Source: Carallia brachiata
Lineage: Eukaryota > Streptophyta > Magnoliopsida > Malpighiales > Rhizophoraceae
Assembly: GCA_021464245.1 (NCBI GenBank)
Contig: JADCRB010000031.1
Coordinates: 3,261,651 to 3,325,650, forward strand
Direction of reading: 5' to 3'
DNA: 64,000 nucleotides
A model generated the notes under the pieces. It worked only from the letters and a program-made list of their open reading frames with translations. It was not told the origin of the DNA and searched no databases. The position numbers and the translations under genes were made by a program. Below, in pieces: positions 39,013 through 51,327 of this stretch. The number at the start of each line of letters is the position of its first letter. The first letter of the stretch is position 1.

Positions 39013-40561
39013 TGAACACAATCAATAAATAAGTCTTTTTTTATGTCTTAATAAAGTGATTGAAGCCACGTAGAGAAGGGAATGATGAGACTGTGATGGA
39101 AATTTGAAGTCCGTCAATGATTAAAAGATACGCTATCTCTCATCATCCGGTTAAGTCCATTGTCCAAATAAGTTTTGTAATAAAATAAATGTTGATAGAT
39201 ATGTGATTTTTGTGTCAAATTATGTACTGAATAAAATTAAAATTAATATTTTTGAATCAGTTATTATTTTTAAATTTCAAAAATATCAGTCGCAATTTCA
39301 AAAATAACAGCTGCAATTTCATTCGACATAAAATTTCGAGACAAAAATTTCAAAACACGTAATTACACTCTTTTTGTAATATAGGATATGTTAAAAACAT
39401 TTTTGAGATAAATAAAATCATTTTAGAACTTCTATAGTAGAGTACTTGCTTCTGGAACGTACGAGCTGACGTTGGAACTCATCCGCATCATCTGAGCTAG
39501 GAAATTCTTGTTGGATCTCCCTCTAAAGCAAGGGCATACCTACCACTCAACTCAAGCATCTCTGCATCACAACCACCACCCCCACCACTATATGCCCCAT
39601 CCAACCAAATCAAAACGAGTTTCCATCGGTTGTCCATTAGAGTCGGTCAATAATTGCCGCTGAAAATAACAGATCACATAGTCACATACAAAATGAAGTG
39701 ACTGAAGATTCCACAACATCTGGTATGTTCTAAAAAATGTTGAAAAAGGAAAACAGAAGGGAGATGAAAAGCCAACGATAAAGGATGAAAAATCAAGGAG
39801 AGCTGCATAAAGAATCGTGAAGAATAATGAAGGAACATAAAAAAGTTACAAGTGGGGAAAAAAGATAGAGAAAAATTTTGGAAAAAAAAGCGAGGGCAGA
39901 ATAGTAGTTGATTTAAGTAGGAGATTGAATTGAAAAGGACAATTAAACATCCCAGTATCCTATTATTGTGAATGATAAGAGGGAGGAAGAGGGGTCGGGT
40001 CTAAATATTTTGTCCAAAACAAGTAAGAAAGGAGTGAGGGAGAGTAAAAAAACTGGCTTGAAGATAAGTCTTACCAGTTGCCAGTATGCAATTTTTCTTC
40101 TTGGACAAGTGACAAATTCACCTAGCAAAAGTTAATAAGAGAGTGTAAAATCCACTGTTGCTGCCATTGCTCTTTCCTTTTGTCCGAGGATTTCTCCCCC
40201 AGCAGACTAATATATGCATAAATGATAAAACAACAAAGATGCAAACGCATAAAAACAACAATACCACATAAATACTATTGAGTCATTGGCAATCCACCAA
40301 GAACACAGGTACTTAACAGTTTATTCCAGTGAAAAGCAAAACATAGAGACAAGGAAGAGATGGACCATATCCATGAAGTGGGGGGGATGATATCTACAAA
40401 TGATCAATTGACATGAAGAAGAAAGGCAACTATCTATCCCAAGATATATGTATAAGGGCCCTTCCTTCTCTTTTATTATCAACTGATAGACATGGAGCAT
40501 GCCATTCATTCCAACTGCTGTGATTTGAGTATTTTATGAGAAAGTCTCATATGTGAGAGGA
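39013..40561. other. Spacer and probable 3' UTR of the 85-aa gene
   Basis: The right part (from about 40,130) is probably transcribed as the 3' UTR of the minus-strand gene ending at 40,562. Small frames here carry no motifs. Confidence 0.45.
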
Positions 40562-41974
40562 TCAAAAGCTGCGGCGAAGAGTCCACCTAGCCCATCCAAA
40601 GCAGTTCCAAATCGGCCTCCTTTTGATCTTTCCTGCGATTCGAGCATTTTCAATTTCATTTTTTCTCAGCATTTCCCACATAATTTGCACATCTTCATAA
40701 GCACAAGCCCTCACATCGTGCTGCAGCTTCAATAACCCTGTTTTCCCCATAGTATTTCATAGGTTAGACAATTTCAGAGGGAAGAAAAAACAAGTTGAGA
40801 CACATTAATCATTCACTTAACAGTAGTAAAAGAGTATCTATGTTACACCTCCATTTACTAACTCGAATTAAAATTGCATTCAAGTATTCAACCAGCAACT
40901 CACTATCATCTCTGAATGACTGGGTGTAAAATTGATACCAAGTCCAACAACAGAAGTATATTGACCGCATTTATCATTTCATTTTTTTTTTTTTTTCAGG
41001 TCTATTTGGAAATCCAGTAGCTTGTAGCCTACACATAATAGAGATAGCCATCTCCATTGATTTGTTTCGTCTAGTACTTTGAAGCTCTGAATCTAAGACC
41101 TCTAACTTAGAAGTTCAAGCCTTTCTAGGATTACAATTAGAAGTTCATGCTCTCTATTATTAGAGTTTCAGCTTTCAGGGCTTCTTTAATGGCCCAGATT
41201 TCCATGTCAGCTCACACAAGAAAAGCACAGAAATGCAAGAGAATAACAAAAAATATACAATTACAGTTGACTGCTATGCAAGTGTAGGAGGACCGCGGCG
41301 GAATGGATAACAAACATAGACCCAGTAGAAAGAGTGACAGGTAACTAAATTCAAAAAATTGGGTAGCACAAGAACAGCTGTGATAATAGCTGCAAGCGAC
41401 TCTGTCACTTGCTCACTTGAAAATTATTTATTTAGCAGATAAACAGCATCCATCTTCACTGCCCAAAAAACCCCGTTTGGACATAATTTGAAAATCCTCG
41501 GCTGTCTAAAAGGAAATAAATTAAATTAATTGAAAATCCGGATCATAGGAAGTCTAAAATCTCTTTTCCTTTTCTTTCTTTCTTTCTTTCTTTTTTTATG
41601 GGTTTTTATTGGTTTGGAAACTTCTGGGGGAGAGGATTGGAGTTTGTAAAGCATAAACAAAATAGAACAACATCAAAGCGATGTGAATTAGTTATTTTCT
41701 AGTACAGACACAATAATTAGACAACCTTAAAATCACCGTACCGACACCCAATTTGTGACACCAAAAAAGTTTTGATTCAAACACATTACATCGAAAATCG
41801 TCTATTTCACTTGATCATCCACACCACTCAATGAGTATAATATAGTGATGAATAAAGCCTACTACAAGAGAAGAGCAGAAGACTTGAGTTACCGGGATTG
41901 CGAATTCGAAGACGCAAAGCGACGCCGTGCCAAACTCTTCTCGCAGGACGCACCATCTTATCCCACCACTCCAT
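40562..41974 (-). CDS. Small protein of unknown function, 2 exons, 85 aa
   Basis: Exon 1 is 41974-41893 and exon 2 is 40737-40562, joined by a 1,155-base intron (donor GTAACT, acceptor AAAACAG) in phase. The product starts MEWWDKMVRPARRVWHGVAL, is strongly basic and Trp-rich, and continues with LLKLQHDVRACAYEDVQIMW, a helix-like amphipathic stretch, and a basic tail ending WTLRRSF. There is no signal peptide or membrane segment. I cannot name a family; from memory it resembles short uncharacterised plant proteins starting MEWWDKM. The start was chosen at the first ATG: an open frame 16 codons upstream begins with GTG only. Neighbouring RPS29 is on the same strand, but the two are separate genes. 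Confidence 0.7.
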
Positions 41975-43429
41975 ATTTTCCAACACTCCACCGGTTACTA
42001 CGACTGGTTGCCCTTTATCCACTGCTGCTCCTCCTCTGCAGCCAAGCTGGAGAAGAGAAGAAAAAACAGAGAGAGATCAAGGAACCAGCACCCTCAATGC
42101 AGCTAAAAACCCACATAAAAAAAAAACGAACTTCGTAAATTTATTTCTCTTTTTGTATTGTCTTCAAGATTAAATGTTTCCAATTCGAGTTTGAATTTTA
42201 GTGAGAAGTAATTAAACAATGGGAGAAACATAATGGGAATAAAGTAAAGAGAGGACTAAAGTGACAAAGTAACAGACTTTGCCTCCTTCCACGGGGTTCT
42301 CTCTGCCTCCTCCATCTGGGGAAAGAGAATGGGAAGTCCAAAATCACTCGTCGGTTACGGTCGAGCTATCTTGCCTTGTTAGGTCGACACGTGTCCGGAT
42401 CCAATGTTAGGAAAAGTCGCGATTGAGACCACGTGGAGAATATGCTGATGCCTAGTTTCTGATCGTACGGTCATGCGTAGATATTTTTGGCTTCTGTGGG
42501 CCTCCCCTCGCCGCCCTGCTTTTTCGTTTTGAAAAAAGTGGCCCACGTTCTAACGGTTAAAAAAAGAAATTAGAAAATGCTAAATGAATTTGGAAAAAAA
42601 AAAAAATGCTAGATGAATTTTTTTTTTAATTTAAAGTGAAGTAAAAGAGTTGAACATTTTTATCGACTAAATTATATATTTATTTATTATTTAAAATAAT
42701 AATTTAATAATTATTCACGATTTAAATTTGAATTTTAGTATCTATATTTAAAGACAAGACTCTTTTTTGAAAGTCAATTTAATTGTGTATAGACAGATTG
42801 ATTTCAAACTTAACAATTATTGTGATCGATTTGAGGAAAACTTATTCAGGGTCAACAGTACTCTAATGGAGGTCTTTTTCTAGGGTTTGAGTTGAATAAG
42901 ACACACGTATAAAATATTCTAAATTCAGTTTGCATGTCTAATAATTAATATATTTATAATAATTTTTTTTAAAAAAAAAATTATATGTCTATTTATATTA
43001 ATAAAACATTTTATGACTAAAGACTGAAGTCTGTACGTCAGAGAAGGGACTACTGAATTGTGGCATCATGAGAAGCGACAACGGTAGGTGATAGAATGGA
43101 AGGCATAAATCAATTGGAGTGCATAGCTCTTTGCTTGTGATTTGTCTCCAAACGATTCGGTTGAACCGAACTGTGCCTATTCCGTCTTATATTCCGAACT
43201 GTGTCTATTCGCAGGTGGCGATCTGATCGCCGGTTTTATTAAAATAATTATTTCAAACCCTTTTGTCTTTCTGGAACCGTAGAATTTTAACGGGAGATTC
43301 CGTCTCATAGTCCGTTGCAATAACAGTCATGGTGTCGTATTTAAAGAGAAAAATATTAAGTGATAATATTTAAATAGTAATATTTAAGTAATAATAAAAT
43401 AATATAAATTATTAAATAATTAAAATTAT
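41975..43429. other. Upstream region of the 85-aa gene and AT-rich spacer
   Basis: Promoter and leader of the minus-strand gene should lie in about 41,975-42,500, which is less AT-rich. The remainder is A/T-rich with no recognisable element until the LINE begins. Confidence 0.45.
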
Positions 43430-44290
43430 GAAGAGTCCATATTGCACTTGCTACGTGATTGTCGACAAGCTGCTAGAGTTTGGATTGCTTTTGTCGCTCC
43501 TTCAGCGAGAAGCCGTTTCTTTCAGCTTAATTTGAAGGACTGGCTGGTATTGAATCTTTATGAACAGATCGGGATTCCTTCAATTGAGCATTGGCCCTCT
43601 TTCTTTGCTTCAACAGTGTGGGAAATTTGGAAGTGGCGTAACGATCAAAGCTTTAAGGGGACTATAATTGAGTATTATCCGACACATTTTATTCTCCAGC
43701 AATATTACTCATATTGCCGAGCTATATTAACAACTGTGGACAGATCTGATGCAAATGCTCGTTCTTTGGAATTTGTTGGGTGGAGCCCTCCAGTCGGCGA
43801 ATGGTTGAAACTCAATACTGATGGGGCCTCCAGAGGTAATCCTGGCTTAGCGTGTGCTGGGGGAGTTCTACGCGACCAGCAAGGCAGATGGCTGCTTGGT
43901 TTTGCACGGAATGTAGGCATTTGCACAGCACTTCATGCCGAGCTATGGGGAATCTTATCTGGTCTCCAGCTGGTTTGGAATCATGGTTTTCGTCAGGTGC
44001 ATCTTGAGATTGACTCCCAACTAGCTGTTCATTGTCTACAACATGGGGTTCCTGTTTCTCACCCCCATTTTAACATGGTTCAAAGTTGTAAGGAGTTGCT
44101 TCAACAGCGTTGGAAAGTGCGCATTTCCCATTGCTACCGAGAAGGCAATATGGTTGCTGATACTCTAGCAAATTCGGCGTTCCACCTTCAGCAAGGCTTA
44201 CATATCTTCCATATGCCTCCAGCTAGTGTTAAAGAATTGCTTTGGCAAGACTTGATTGGGGTGCTTTGGCCCCGTATGATTGCTTTGTAA
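43430..44290 (+). pseudogene. LINE ORF2 C-terminal fragment (RNase H domain)
   Basis: The frame has no ATG at its 5' edge; the nearest upstream sequence is AT-rich host DNA, so it has lost its own start. About 285 codons remain open without stops, and all four acidic RNase H positions are present, which suggests a fairly young insertion. A host transcript could in principle express it, but nothing in the sequence shows that. Confidence 0.8.
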
Positions 44291-44347
44291 GGCTGTTTTT
44301 TAATTAATTGAGGCTATGCCTTTCCTTTTCGACCGAAAAAAAAAAAA
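43430..44347 (+). mobile_element. 5'-truncated LINE (L1-type) 3' end with RNase H frame and poly(A)
   Basis: An open frame, readable from about 43,430 and ending at 44,290, begins with EESILHLLRDC, the end of the zinc-binding domain that follows plant LINE reverse transcriptases. It continues into a full RNase H domain: TDGASRGNPG, HAELWG, EIDS and NMVADTLAN give the acidic set D127, E167, D191 and D240 when residue 1 is the TTG at 43,442. After the stop come about 45 bases and a 12-A tail (44,336-44,347). Reverse transcriptase and endonuclease are absent, as usual for aborted LINE insertions. The flanks are too AT-rich to define the target duplication. Confidence 0.92.
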
Positions 44348-47059
44348 TAATAATAAATTACGTAATTATTTTTTTTATTATTTAAAATTAAATTATGTAA
44401 TAAGTTTTTTTTAAGAAAAGGTGAAACGTAACGGTTTTCAGTGAATCCAGTTCCAGAAAGTGGCATTTGAACATGGTAATTAAGTCCGACAGAGGGCACG
44501 CCTAAAGATTACATGAGTTGATAATTTAGTAATAATTTGACGTATTTTTTTTATTAGTTTGAATTCAAATTTTTTGTAGTAGGATTTTTAAACGTCAGGA
44601 ATTTTATATTTTATGTACTGTAAATTTTAAATTTATTAATATTATAATTAAATATAAAAAAATATGCTCAAAAATAATAATATTTGAATAATAACATTTT
44701 TTAAAAAAAAAAATTAAATGATAACAACAACAAATAATTTACAGTCCGATGTACCGATGTAACAATGTAATGACGGCTACATTGGGGATGCCCCTTTTTT
44801 TCGATCACCGGAGAATCGGAGATGCGCCTTTTTCAGTTGTTAAAAAACAGAGAGGGCACGTTTAAAGGTTCTGAATTTTTTATCTTTAAAAAAAATAATA
44901 AAAAAGTTTGTGGATGTTGAGTCCGCACACTTTTTAGCCGACAACATTTACACGTAGTCACTTACGCAACGTATCGTTCACTGTATCCGTTTTTGTTGTA
45001 CACTTACGCATTATTTCGTTTTATCTTTATCTTTCGGTTATTTTATTAATCCTATTTTCAAGACACGCCACTTCTGTTTGTTAGATTCTTTAACTCATAA
45101 AATACCCCCCCCCGCCTCCTTTTTTTTCTTGGCACAAGTTTTTCCCTTTAATTTGAGGGTATTATATTTTTTTTTGTTTTTTGACTGCTTTTAGTTTAAT
45201 TTCTTGGATTTGTCTCAAGAATGAGCTTAAATTTTCAATCAAATTCAAAACGAGAACAATCTTATCTGGTAGTTCATAAAAGCTTCTAATAAATAAGAAA
45301 AACGTTCAAATGAGATTTACATCCTACATCTCAACTTTTTTCTGCCAACAACCACGTCATCTTGCTGGGCGATAGAATAATAAGATTTTTATTTTAGAAA
45401 CTAAAATTTAAATCTTAATCTAGACAAATTATTTGATAAAAAAAAAATCTTGACACGTTAAAAGAAAAAAAAAGACCAAATTGACTACCTAAAAGAACTA
45501 TATCACGGACAAATTAAAACTTCTACTTTCATGTCTTTTAAATTCTCTCTTAATTATAAAATGAGTTTTAGCCCAATTTTAAAATTAAAAAAAAAAAAAT
45601 CTAACATTGTTTCTACAGTATCACAAATCTCACCCCACTAAATCATTAGAAATGATAGTTTAGTGATATTTTGACGTGTCGCTCCTAACATAAACTTGGG
45701 TTCTGTAGACGGCCGACAGAAGTGGTAGACTTGGGAGGAGCGAAGGAAGAGGAGGAGAATGAGAGATGAGTGTGAGAGGCGGCTTGGGTCGTAATTTTAA
45801 GCTTGATTGGCGCTGCAGAGGAAGACAAGACGGAGACTTTGGGCTGGAAAGCAAGTTGGTGAGAATGGGGAGGACCGTAGAGAGAGAGAAATGAGAGAGA
45901 GAGAAAGGGTTATACTTAAAAAAAAACAGAGAGAGAATTTCAAATTTTTAACAAAAGAAAATTACACAAAAAAAAAAAGTTTGCAAAAATTGCTATGTCA
46001 GCAGGGTGTGCTGATGTGGCATAAAAATCAGTCTAAAAGTAATAACATGTTATATAACCTGATATCATATAAGCGTATTTGATGAATGATTTGACGGAAT
46101 GGTCAAATTTAACTAATAAAATTTACATTTCAAATTAAATTTAACAAAAAAAATATTATAAATTAAATTTAACAAACGACAAAAAATTATAGTGAAATTA
46201 ACTTTCAAACCTGAAAAAGAAAAGTGAAACGTTTTCCCTCTGTTTAGATTTCTTATTAGAAAAGATAAAAAAAAAAATTGATTGTTTGGATCGCATGAGA
46301 ATCAGATTGGAAAAGTAAAATAATTAGAAAAAACAATAAGTGTCAGAAGCCGATTAAAAAAAACCAATAAAATGATTAAAATAATTTTAATATTATTTTT
46401 TAAATTTTAATATACTATTTAATTATTTATAAAAATATTTTTATAATTTCATTATACACTTTTTTTCTCACAATTTTTTTAAATAATTAAACTATAAAAT
46501 TTTACTTTTTATCATTTTCTTATAATTTTCTTCTTTTATAATTTTTTTTCTCACAACCTTTTTCTCTTATAAAAATCTCACAATTCAAACAAACTTAAGA
46601 CAAAAAATGAGATGACTAACAGTTTAGGACTACATTGGGATGACTGATAGTTGTCTATTTATAATGAGGAATGCAAATTCATCAAATCAATATTATTTAG
46701 TGAAACTAACTAATACAACACATAAGGAGCTTGAATTATCATGGAATGAGCAAAAATTAACTTAATAGCACCAATAAATACTTGCTTTCTGCAACTTTGT
46801 AATTTTTGACAGGTTTAGCGCCCCCTACAAAGAAGTAACCTGTAAAAAAAATTTGGAAATTTCCAAAGATTGGGTCTGCGAAGCCGACGGGAACCAACAG
46901 AATGATAACCAATAAAGAGTCGAGCTTTGATACTAATTGATAAACCTATCCTAATCTCAGACCAGCAACACTGGCCCTGCCTCTTGAATTCTTGTCCAAT
47001 TTGATGAAGCAACTCAAAAAGATCCAATTTGTTCTTGATCCTGAGTCAAAGCTTAAAAA
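44348..47059. other. Spacer, possible old MITE near 46,280-46,600
   Basis: A/T-rich. At 46,280-46,305 the words TTGTTTGGATCGCATGAGA resemble the reverse complement of CTCACAATTCAAACAAAC at 46,571-46,594, which could be ends of a MITE. The frame at 45,660-45,854 is Pro/Ser/Leu-rich without motifs. No gene recognised. Confidence 0.4.
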
Positions 47060-49628
47060 CTAAGTGACGCTTACTTTCTTTAAGCTGGCCATGTATGTCA
47101 AATAGATTGTCCATAAGTACGCACATGCACTGTTCACCAATGGCTGCCAAGAAAGTATATAAAGCATCACTTGCATTAGTGGAGCAAGATGGAAAAAGCC
47201 CCAAAATTCAAGCTGTAAGATTAGAGCACTCGGGACCAAATCCCCCCACCCAAAAAATGCAAGGGATGGAAGGCAATGGCTTGAATGTAATACCTGCAGA
47301 TGAACTGGTACAAACTTGTATGTAGCAAAATCACAGATTGGCCAATACAGAAGACCGTTTACCAATGTCGGAACCAGGTCTCGCTTCAATCTAGCAGCAA
47401 TCTCACTACCATTTTCGCCTGAGTTTCACACCATGATTTAACTAATCAAACAAAATCCACAGCATAAAGGATGCATTATGCTGAAGCAATATGAGAAGGC
47501 AGCTGTAGTATGTAGGTTGAAATGTGCTAGGAATTGGAATGGTGACTGATACATGAATTTAAGTTCCATTTCCGCGTAACATATGGATACAGGGAGAAAG
47601 TAAAATAATCACAAGGCACTTTTTTTTAAGTTTGGACTTGGCATACTGGGAACTCGCAAGCCACAGGCATTGAAACCAAGTGCGGCCTGTTGCTTGAGCT
47701 GAGGACATTTGAGGCTGTCCTAACCATCCAGAGTCAAGCTGGCCAGGATGTATCATTGATACCAAGAAATCCAGCAGATCCCTCATCATTGCATGGCCTT
47801 AAAAAAATCACTAGAATAGATATAAAAAAAAAAAAAATCACTAGAATAGCATGCAGCCAGCAAATAACTATCAGGAAAGGCTAAATACACGGGTGATATA
47901 CCCGCAGCTGAAGTCAAGACATGTACGTGATCCTAAAGTTTACAGAACAGACATCAAGGAACAACCTTGTCCCGATAATGGATGCTTATAGACTACCACA
48001 CATCAAATATAGGAGATGGTCGGCCCACCGACAGAGAAAGTGACTGGTGTCAAGGTGAAAAACTGCATGACACCGCACCACCCATAAAATGCAGTTATAA
48101 GTACTAATCATAAAAGGTAACTGAAATCATAATTAGACAATGGAGACCACTTATAAAATGCATTCATAAAATTGCAAGATTGGAAAGTAGTGAAATGCAA
48201 TTGGAACAAAAATTTCATACCTTGTAAAGCTGCATTATAAGAGAAGAAGACAGCAGTATTTACAGGTCCGTATATAGCCTGTCCCAGAAAAATTTTCTTC
48301 AATGTAGTTGGTACATCACGTTTCGGAAGAGCTTTCGAAATAGTATTGAACCATAGATGTTGTGATGGCCCCAAAAACAGGAATCCATATCCAGCCATTC
48401 GCAATGTCCTTATGACATCCAACGAACCAGTTGATGGGGAAGTTATCATCTAACATTACGTTTACCACAAAGAATTAGAGGTGAATCAAACCTCAAAAGA
48501 ACCCTCGGTAACAGCAGTGTGAAATTATATAACACATCATAAACTTGAGAGCCAAATTAGTAACAAGTTCGAAAATTCAATGCACTAAAGGTGGTAAAGC
48601 TGAGCCGAAACCTGATAAAGCACAACCAACCGAATCAGTGTTTCCATTTATACACAAAGAATTACCAAATAGGATCACCCAACTAAAGAAAAAAGGAAAT
48701 TCAAAGTCTAGGAGACCAAAGGTGGATAAATAAGGGAATTAGATTTTATCCAAATATTAACTGAAGAATTGAACAAGGTAATAAAAAAAAAAGTCTCATT
48801 TGCCAGGGAGAAAATATTCTCTTCCACAGTAGAATAAGCGATCTTGCAGGATCCCTTCAACATAAAGAACAACAAAAAAGGGGCAGAAATACTGTATTTC
48901 TCGAATATTTGGTCCATGTAAGACCGGAATGGTGCTTTTGATTTAATAGTCCGTAAATCATAATTTCTTTAAGCCGATTGGGAATCCATAGAAAAAGACT
49001 TCTCCATTAATTAATCAACTTGACAACGAATGTAGAAATTGCACTGTTTCCATCAAAACACTACTCAGAAAGCGACCAAAAATGTCCCTAATACCGGTTG
49101 TGCTTGTAGCAACCTTCCCATCTCAACCCAGTTCACCATTTGATTAGAATTATTTTATCTTGAAACAAGGTACAAAATTTAAGAAATTTGCAATTGCAAA
49201 AGAAAAAAAAAATAATGGAAACCATTTAAATAATACCAACAACAGAGGACTAGAGGAGCCGGGGATATGCCAAAAAAAAAAAAAACCTGAGAGGTCAAGT
49301 CGGAGGCAGCGTAAATAAGGGAAGTGGTGACGGTTTTCGTGGCAGCTGGGTACGAATGGAGCTTCCCCAAATACCATCCTATAAACCCAACTTTCATTTT
49401 CGAATTTGAACGATGAGACGACGACAATGAACGTCGCGGCGGCGATGGTGCATAAAGAGAGTGACAGGACTTGGGAGGGTCTCTCGCCGTTTTGACAAGT
49501 TGGCGTGGCGAGGCATGATTGCTGCCGGAATATATTTTCCGTTGTTGTTGATGAAAAAACCTTTTATTGGGAGTGTTGGCATGGAGAAGGTAGAGCTTGC
49601 AAGCGTTTCTCACGGAGGACCCGCCCAT
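47060..49628 (-). CDS. Mpv17/PMP22 family membrane protein, 4 exons, 259 aa
   Basis: Exons: 49628-49287, 48449-48221, 47418-47294 and 47143-47060, in phase and totalling 260 codons with the stop. The family (PMP22, Mpv17, yeast Sym1) comprises small four-helix proteins of inner mitochondrial, peroxisomal or plastid membranes, thought to act as channels; the substrate is not known here. Visible hallmarks: WYLGKLHSYPAATKTVTTSL near residues 84-103, GPSQHLWFNTI in exon 2, LGQAIYGPVNTAVFF, the W-P-x-x-D-F-x-x-Y-K-F-V-P signature in exon 3 and PLVNSACAYLWTIYLTYMAS in exon 4. The first 75 or so residues are basic and Ser-rich with few acids, suggesting organelle import, most likely to mitochondria. 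A frame extends two codons upstream with TTG, but the first ATG is at 49,628. Confidence 0.95.
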
Positions 49629-49639
49629 TTTCAAAAATT

Positions 49640-50848
49640 GGGAATATGAAATAATAATTTATTGAGGTCGTCTTCCCCACCGCTCTTCCAGATCCTTGAG
49701 CTATTAGCATTTGTTTGTCCCTAATTCTCCAACCGTTTTAAAATACTCTGTTGAGATTTTTAAATTAAAATGTTTTTTTTTTTTTTTTTTTTTTGACCTT
49801 TCGATCTCGTTGTTGAAAGGAAAAATTAATGCTTCTATGGATGAGAGGTTCGAGGCTTCGGGCAAGTCTTCAAAACCCTTTTATCTTGTTGCAATCAGAT
49901 AAAAATTCAATTCTAAAAATATAATGGGATTCTATTTTTATTGAGTATTCTCCTAAACGGAGCATTAAATTAAGGCTGGAAATGAAAACTGAAGGAGTAC
50001 CCGTTTTCCTGTGTGCCGTAAGAAAATATCTTTCAAACGCAATATTATCAGCGGTTTTTATTTTTGTTTTTCACCCCTTTGTCGTTAGAGATCTTAAATT
50101 ACAGAACTGTTGTAACTCTTTTCTTTATTATTGTTATTATTAATTAATGTTTGAGTATTAAAGGAACGTAACAAAATAAATTACTTAATTCAACGTATAT
50201 ATACACAACTATGCTACTATATAATCTTTGAAATGTACCCAAAAAAAAATCTTTTAAACAAAACTTGGGAAAGAGTTCAAAAGTAGATTTCTTAGGAGTA
50301 GAAGATAATGGTGTGAGCCAATAATTGTTGAGAAATGCACTGTTGTTTTTGATAATTTTCATAAAAAAGAAATTCAAATAAATGACTTTAAGAAACTAAA
50401 AATTCTTGACGCAAAAAAAAAGATATTAAAAAATTCAGAAAAATTTGTAAGTCAATTACAAGTTTAAACGAAATTTAATACTAAATTTTAAATTAGACAA
50501 AATTTCCAAGTCAATTCCAGATTATTTCAATTTTTTCAGCTCAAATGAATTTTTTTTTTGATCAATCTCAATTGAAATTTAACCTGTTCTAACTTTTTGA
50601 ATTTTTATAGTTGAACCGAATCAAAGATCTGAACATGCACTGGGAAGCAGGTTTCACTGGACGACACACTTGAAGAGTCGGATCTCCACTCCTTTCGAAC
50701 TCAAAAAACACCTTCCGACAGGAACACAGGTTGGGCTGGCCCAGATCCTCCGTGTTTTTGTTGGGGCCGAATGTTCTGGTTGCAGTTGTCTAGGTTTGGT
50801 CTCACAAATTGAGATGTACAGGCAATAATGGTGGGTACAGAATCTAAT
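49640..50848. other. Upstream of the Mpv17-type gene, spacer
   Basis: The first 100-200 bases should hold the promoter of the minus-strand gene. A 22-T run lies near 49,772. The remainder, including a more balanced patch at 50,640-50,780, shows no gene. Confidence 0.45.
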
Positions 50849-51327
50849 GCTGTGTTTGGGAGGCGGGAAAGTGGGGGGAGGGAGAGGAAAGTGAGAGAAT
50901 TAAGATAAATTATTGTGTTTGGAAAATGTTTGAAAAGTGGGGGAGATGAAAGTTTATAATTCCTCTAATCCTTCCTACCCCACCAAAACCAATCCTCCAA
51001 AAAATGAGAGGAAAGTTGTTAGTTCTCATACTAAATTTATTAAATGACTCAATTACCCTTACATAATTTAAAAATTACAATTTTACCTAAACAAAATATC
51101 TTAATAGAATTTATTATGAAGGATAAAATTGTTATTTCAACATATTTTATATTCTTCTCCCTCACTTTCCATCATTTTCCAAACAAAGAATTTTAATTTT
51201 CCTCCCTCCCCACCTCTTTCCAAACACAAGAGAGGATAAAAAATATTCTTTTCCTCTAATGATCCTCTCCTCCACTTTCCTTTCCCTCACTTTTCTCTCC
51301 CTCAAGAATTTTATCCAAACACAGTGT
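50849..51327 (+). mobile_element. Tourist-like MITE, copy 1
   Basis: The left end TGCTGTGTTTGG and the right end reverse-complemented, CACTGTGTTTGG, pair, each continuing into GGGAGAG and AAAGTGAG-type words. TAA flanks both sides, as in PIF/Harbinger-derived MITEs. It is homologous over most of its length to the copy at 56,281-56,750, in the opposite orientation. No coding capacity. Confidence 0.75.

Noticed and set aside
41828..42022. Longer N-terminus for the 85-aa protein
   Set aside because: The extension begins with GTG, not ATG, and the first ATG at 41,974 gives a sensible start; the 41,828 end also reads past the splice donor.
41845..42173. Plus-strand frames of 91-97 codons
   Set aside because: Antisense to exon 1 and upstream of the minus-strand 85-aa gene; no motifs.
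46280..46600. Possible third type of MITE
   Set aside because: Ends are only weakly similar and no target duplication could be found, so it is mentioned in the spacer entry but not called.
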